A program made the position numbers and the translations under genes. A stretch of DNA of 64,000 nucleotides from Todiramphus chloris collaris (Eukaryota; Chordata; Aves; Coraciiformes; Alcedinidae), in the NCBI GenBank assembly GCA_025345505.1, contig JANVCC010000010.1, positions 40,586,660-40,650,659 of the forward strand, in the 5' to 3' direction. Below the pieces are notes generated by a model. That model was not told the origin of the DNA and searched no databases. It saw nothing but the letters and a program-made list of their open reading frames with translations. The first letter of the stretch is position 1. The number at the start of each line of letters is the position of its first letter. Positions 62,417 through 64,000 of the stretch are shown piece after piece.

Positions 62417-64000
62417 CATAGAATCATAGAATGGTAGGGGGTTGGAAGGGAACTCTGGAGATCATTGAGTCCATCCCCCATGCCAGCGCAGGAACACCCA
62501 GTGCATGCCACACAGGAACAGATCCAGGCAGGTCTTGAAAGTCTCTAGAGAAGGAAACTCCGCAGCCTCCCCGGGCAGCCTGCTCCAGTGCTCTGTCACT
62601 CTCACAGTGAAGAAGTTTTTCCTCACGTTGAGGTGGAACTTCCTGTGTTTTACCTTGCTACCATTACCTCTCATCCTATCCCAGGGCACCACTGAAAAGA
62701 GATTGGCCCCTTGTCACTCACCCATCGGATATTTGTAAACAGTAATAAGATCCCCTCTCAGTCTTCTCTTTTACAGGCTAAACAGCCACAGGGCACTCAA
62801 CCTTTCCTCATAAGACAGATATTCCAGTCCCTTCATCATCTTTGTAGCTCTCCATTGGACCATCTCTAGTATTTCCCTGTCCCTCTTGAACTGGGGAGAC
62901 CAGAACTGAACACAATACTCCAAATGTGGTCTCACTAGTGCAGAGTAGAGGGGGAGGAGAAATTCCCTCAACCTGCTGGCCACACTCTTCTTTATGCACT
63001 CCAGGATACCATTGGCCTTCCTGGCCACAAGGGCACATTACTGTTCCATGGATAACTTATTGTCCACCAGGACGCCAAGGTCCCTCTCCATGGGGCTGCT
63101 ATCCAGTGGGTCTATGCCTAACCTGTACCCATATACAGTGTTGTGTTCCCAGGTGTAGGACTCTACACTTATCCTTGTTGAACTTCATTAGGTTTTTTAC
63201 CCAGCTCTGCAGTCTGTCCAGATCTCACTGGATGGCAGCACAGCCTTCTCATGTATCAGCCCCTCCTCCCAGTTTAGTATCATCAGCAAACCTGCTGAGT
63301 GTACGCTCCATGCCTTTATCCAGATCATTGATGAAGATGTTGAATAAGACTGGACACAGAACTGACCCCTGGAGAACACCACTATTTACGGGTCACCGGC
63401 TGGATTCTGCACCACTGATCACAACCCTTTGAGCGCTGTTGTTCAGCCAGTTCTCTACCCATCTCACTGTCTGCTGTAAGCCACACTTCTGGAGCTTTCC
63501 CATGATGATGTTATGGGAGACAGTATCAAAAGCCTTGCTGAAGTCAAGGCAGACAACATCCACTGCTCTCCCTGCATCTACCCATTCAGTCACATGATCA
63601 TAGAAGGCTATCAGATAGTCAGACATGACTTCCCTTTAGTGAATCCATGTTGACCAAGGTTGATAACCTTCTTTTCTTCCGTGTGCTGAGATACAATCTC
63701 CAGAATGAGATGCTGCATTACCTTTCCAGGGATGGAGGTGAGGCTGACTGGTCTGTAATTGTCAGGGTCTTCCTTCTTGCCTGTTTTGAAGACTGGAGTG
63801 ACATTGGCTTTCCTGCAGTCCCCAGGCTCCTCCCCTGTTCTTCGTGATCTTTCAAAATTGATGGAGAGTGGTAGAGCAACAACATCAGCCAGCTCCCTCA
63901 GCACTCGGGGGTGCAGCCCATCAGGGCCCATGGATTTGTGTGTGTTCAGTTTACACAAGTGATTTCTAACCCCATCCTCATCAACCAGTGGAGAGACTTC
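62417..64000 (-). mobile_element. CR1 LINE, long copy with RT core, continues past the edge
   Basis: Minus-strand CR1 beginning with its octamer tail (catagaatcatagaatgg at 62417) and 3' UTR, then ORF2 to the window edge. In sense order the frame at 63611-63958 has SMGPDGLHPRVLRELAD and DNYRPVSLTSIPGKVMQHLI (RT fingers). The frame at 63393-63626 has DVVCLDFSKAFDTVSHNII, RT motif A with FSKAFD at 63525-63542. A TGA (63393-63395) interrupts this same frame just before the motif B-like LQGS. The catalytic box FADD lies at 63279-63290. The C-terminal frame (62771-63028) has [20 protein letters not shown] and [12 protein letters not shown]. The three pieces use two reading frames, so at least two frameshifts plus the stop make it a dead copy. 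It is the longest and best-kept CR1 here. The endonuclease half would lie to the right of the window. Confidence 0.96.

Noticed and set aside
62926-63432. 168-codon plus-strand open frame
   Set aside because: It is the antisense shadow of the minus-strand CR1 ORF2.
1-64000. tRNA, rRNA, CRISPR arrays, bacterial operons or phage
   Set aside because: Looked for cloverleaf-like A/B boxes, spaced short repeats and dense long frames; none seen, and the repeats show an avian genome.

Overview
The window reads as AT-rich, non-coding DNA from a bird, either a gene desert or the inside of a very large intron. The bird assignment rests on the repeats. Chicken-repeat-1 (CR1) LINE fragments carry the typical 3' end: RT-ORF C-terminus, a 'ggttggaagggacctctgg'-like block, then an octamer-type tail of ATTCTATG units. 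Two copies of an ERVL-type long terminal repeat have the TGTCCTGG-like start common in avian genomes. I found no protein-coding gene with a conserved domain, no rRNA or tRNA, no CRISPR array and nothing bacterial. Nearly all open frames are short. The ones with recognisable protein homology all lie in decayed CR1 reverse-transcriptase ORFs.

Layout: 1-760 is unique sequence. A truncated ERVL-type LTR lies at 761-1122 (minus sense). Unique sequence follows to a minus-strand CR1 at about 5893-6530, and a second minus-strand CR1 with an internal deletion sits at 9873-10650. Between 10.65 and 12.05 kb lie three G/T- or A/C-rich simple tracts. From 12 to 31.5 kb there is mostly unique AT-rich DNA with simple repeats, a possible LTR-like segment (about 24.0-24.45 kb), a pyrimidine-rich strand (24.48-24.83 kb), and stretches whose base texture suggests conserved non-coding elements (about 13.1-13.5 and 26.6-27.3 kb). 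Plus-strand CR1 pieces lie at 31535-31706 and 32915-33440. The second is followed by a GC-richer block of about 1.1 kb (33441-34620) that I could not identify.

From 34.6 to 46 kb the sequence is again mostly unique. It includes a possible LTR/3'-end-like segment (41.4-41.8 kb), a purine-rich stretch leading into the longest open frame of the window (42466-43029, 187 codons, no recognised domain), and an ancient L3/CR1-like 3' end near 43.8 kb. A complete 785-bp solo ERVL LTR lies at 46001-46785 (minus sense) with a near-perfect 5-bp target duplication. A plus-strand CR1 3' end is at 49838-50152. A perfect 48-bp direct repeat occurs at 53701 and 54429. A minus-strand CR1 lies at 57231-58062. 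The right edge holds a plus-strand CR1 RT fragment (about 62250-62416) cut by a longer minus-strand CR1 (62417 to the edge), which keeps the RT motifs FSKAFD and FADD but has a stop codon and frame changes.

There is no gene pathway to describe; the visible biology is retrotransposon history plus possible cis-regulatory DNA. I saw no convincing new biological system. The best leads are the 48-bp duplication, the abutting CR1 pair, the unidentified GC-richer block, the 187-codon frame with its AT-rich flank, and the recurring poly-A/CCCC/poly-A motif.
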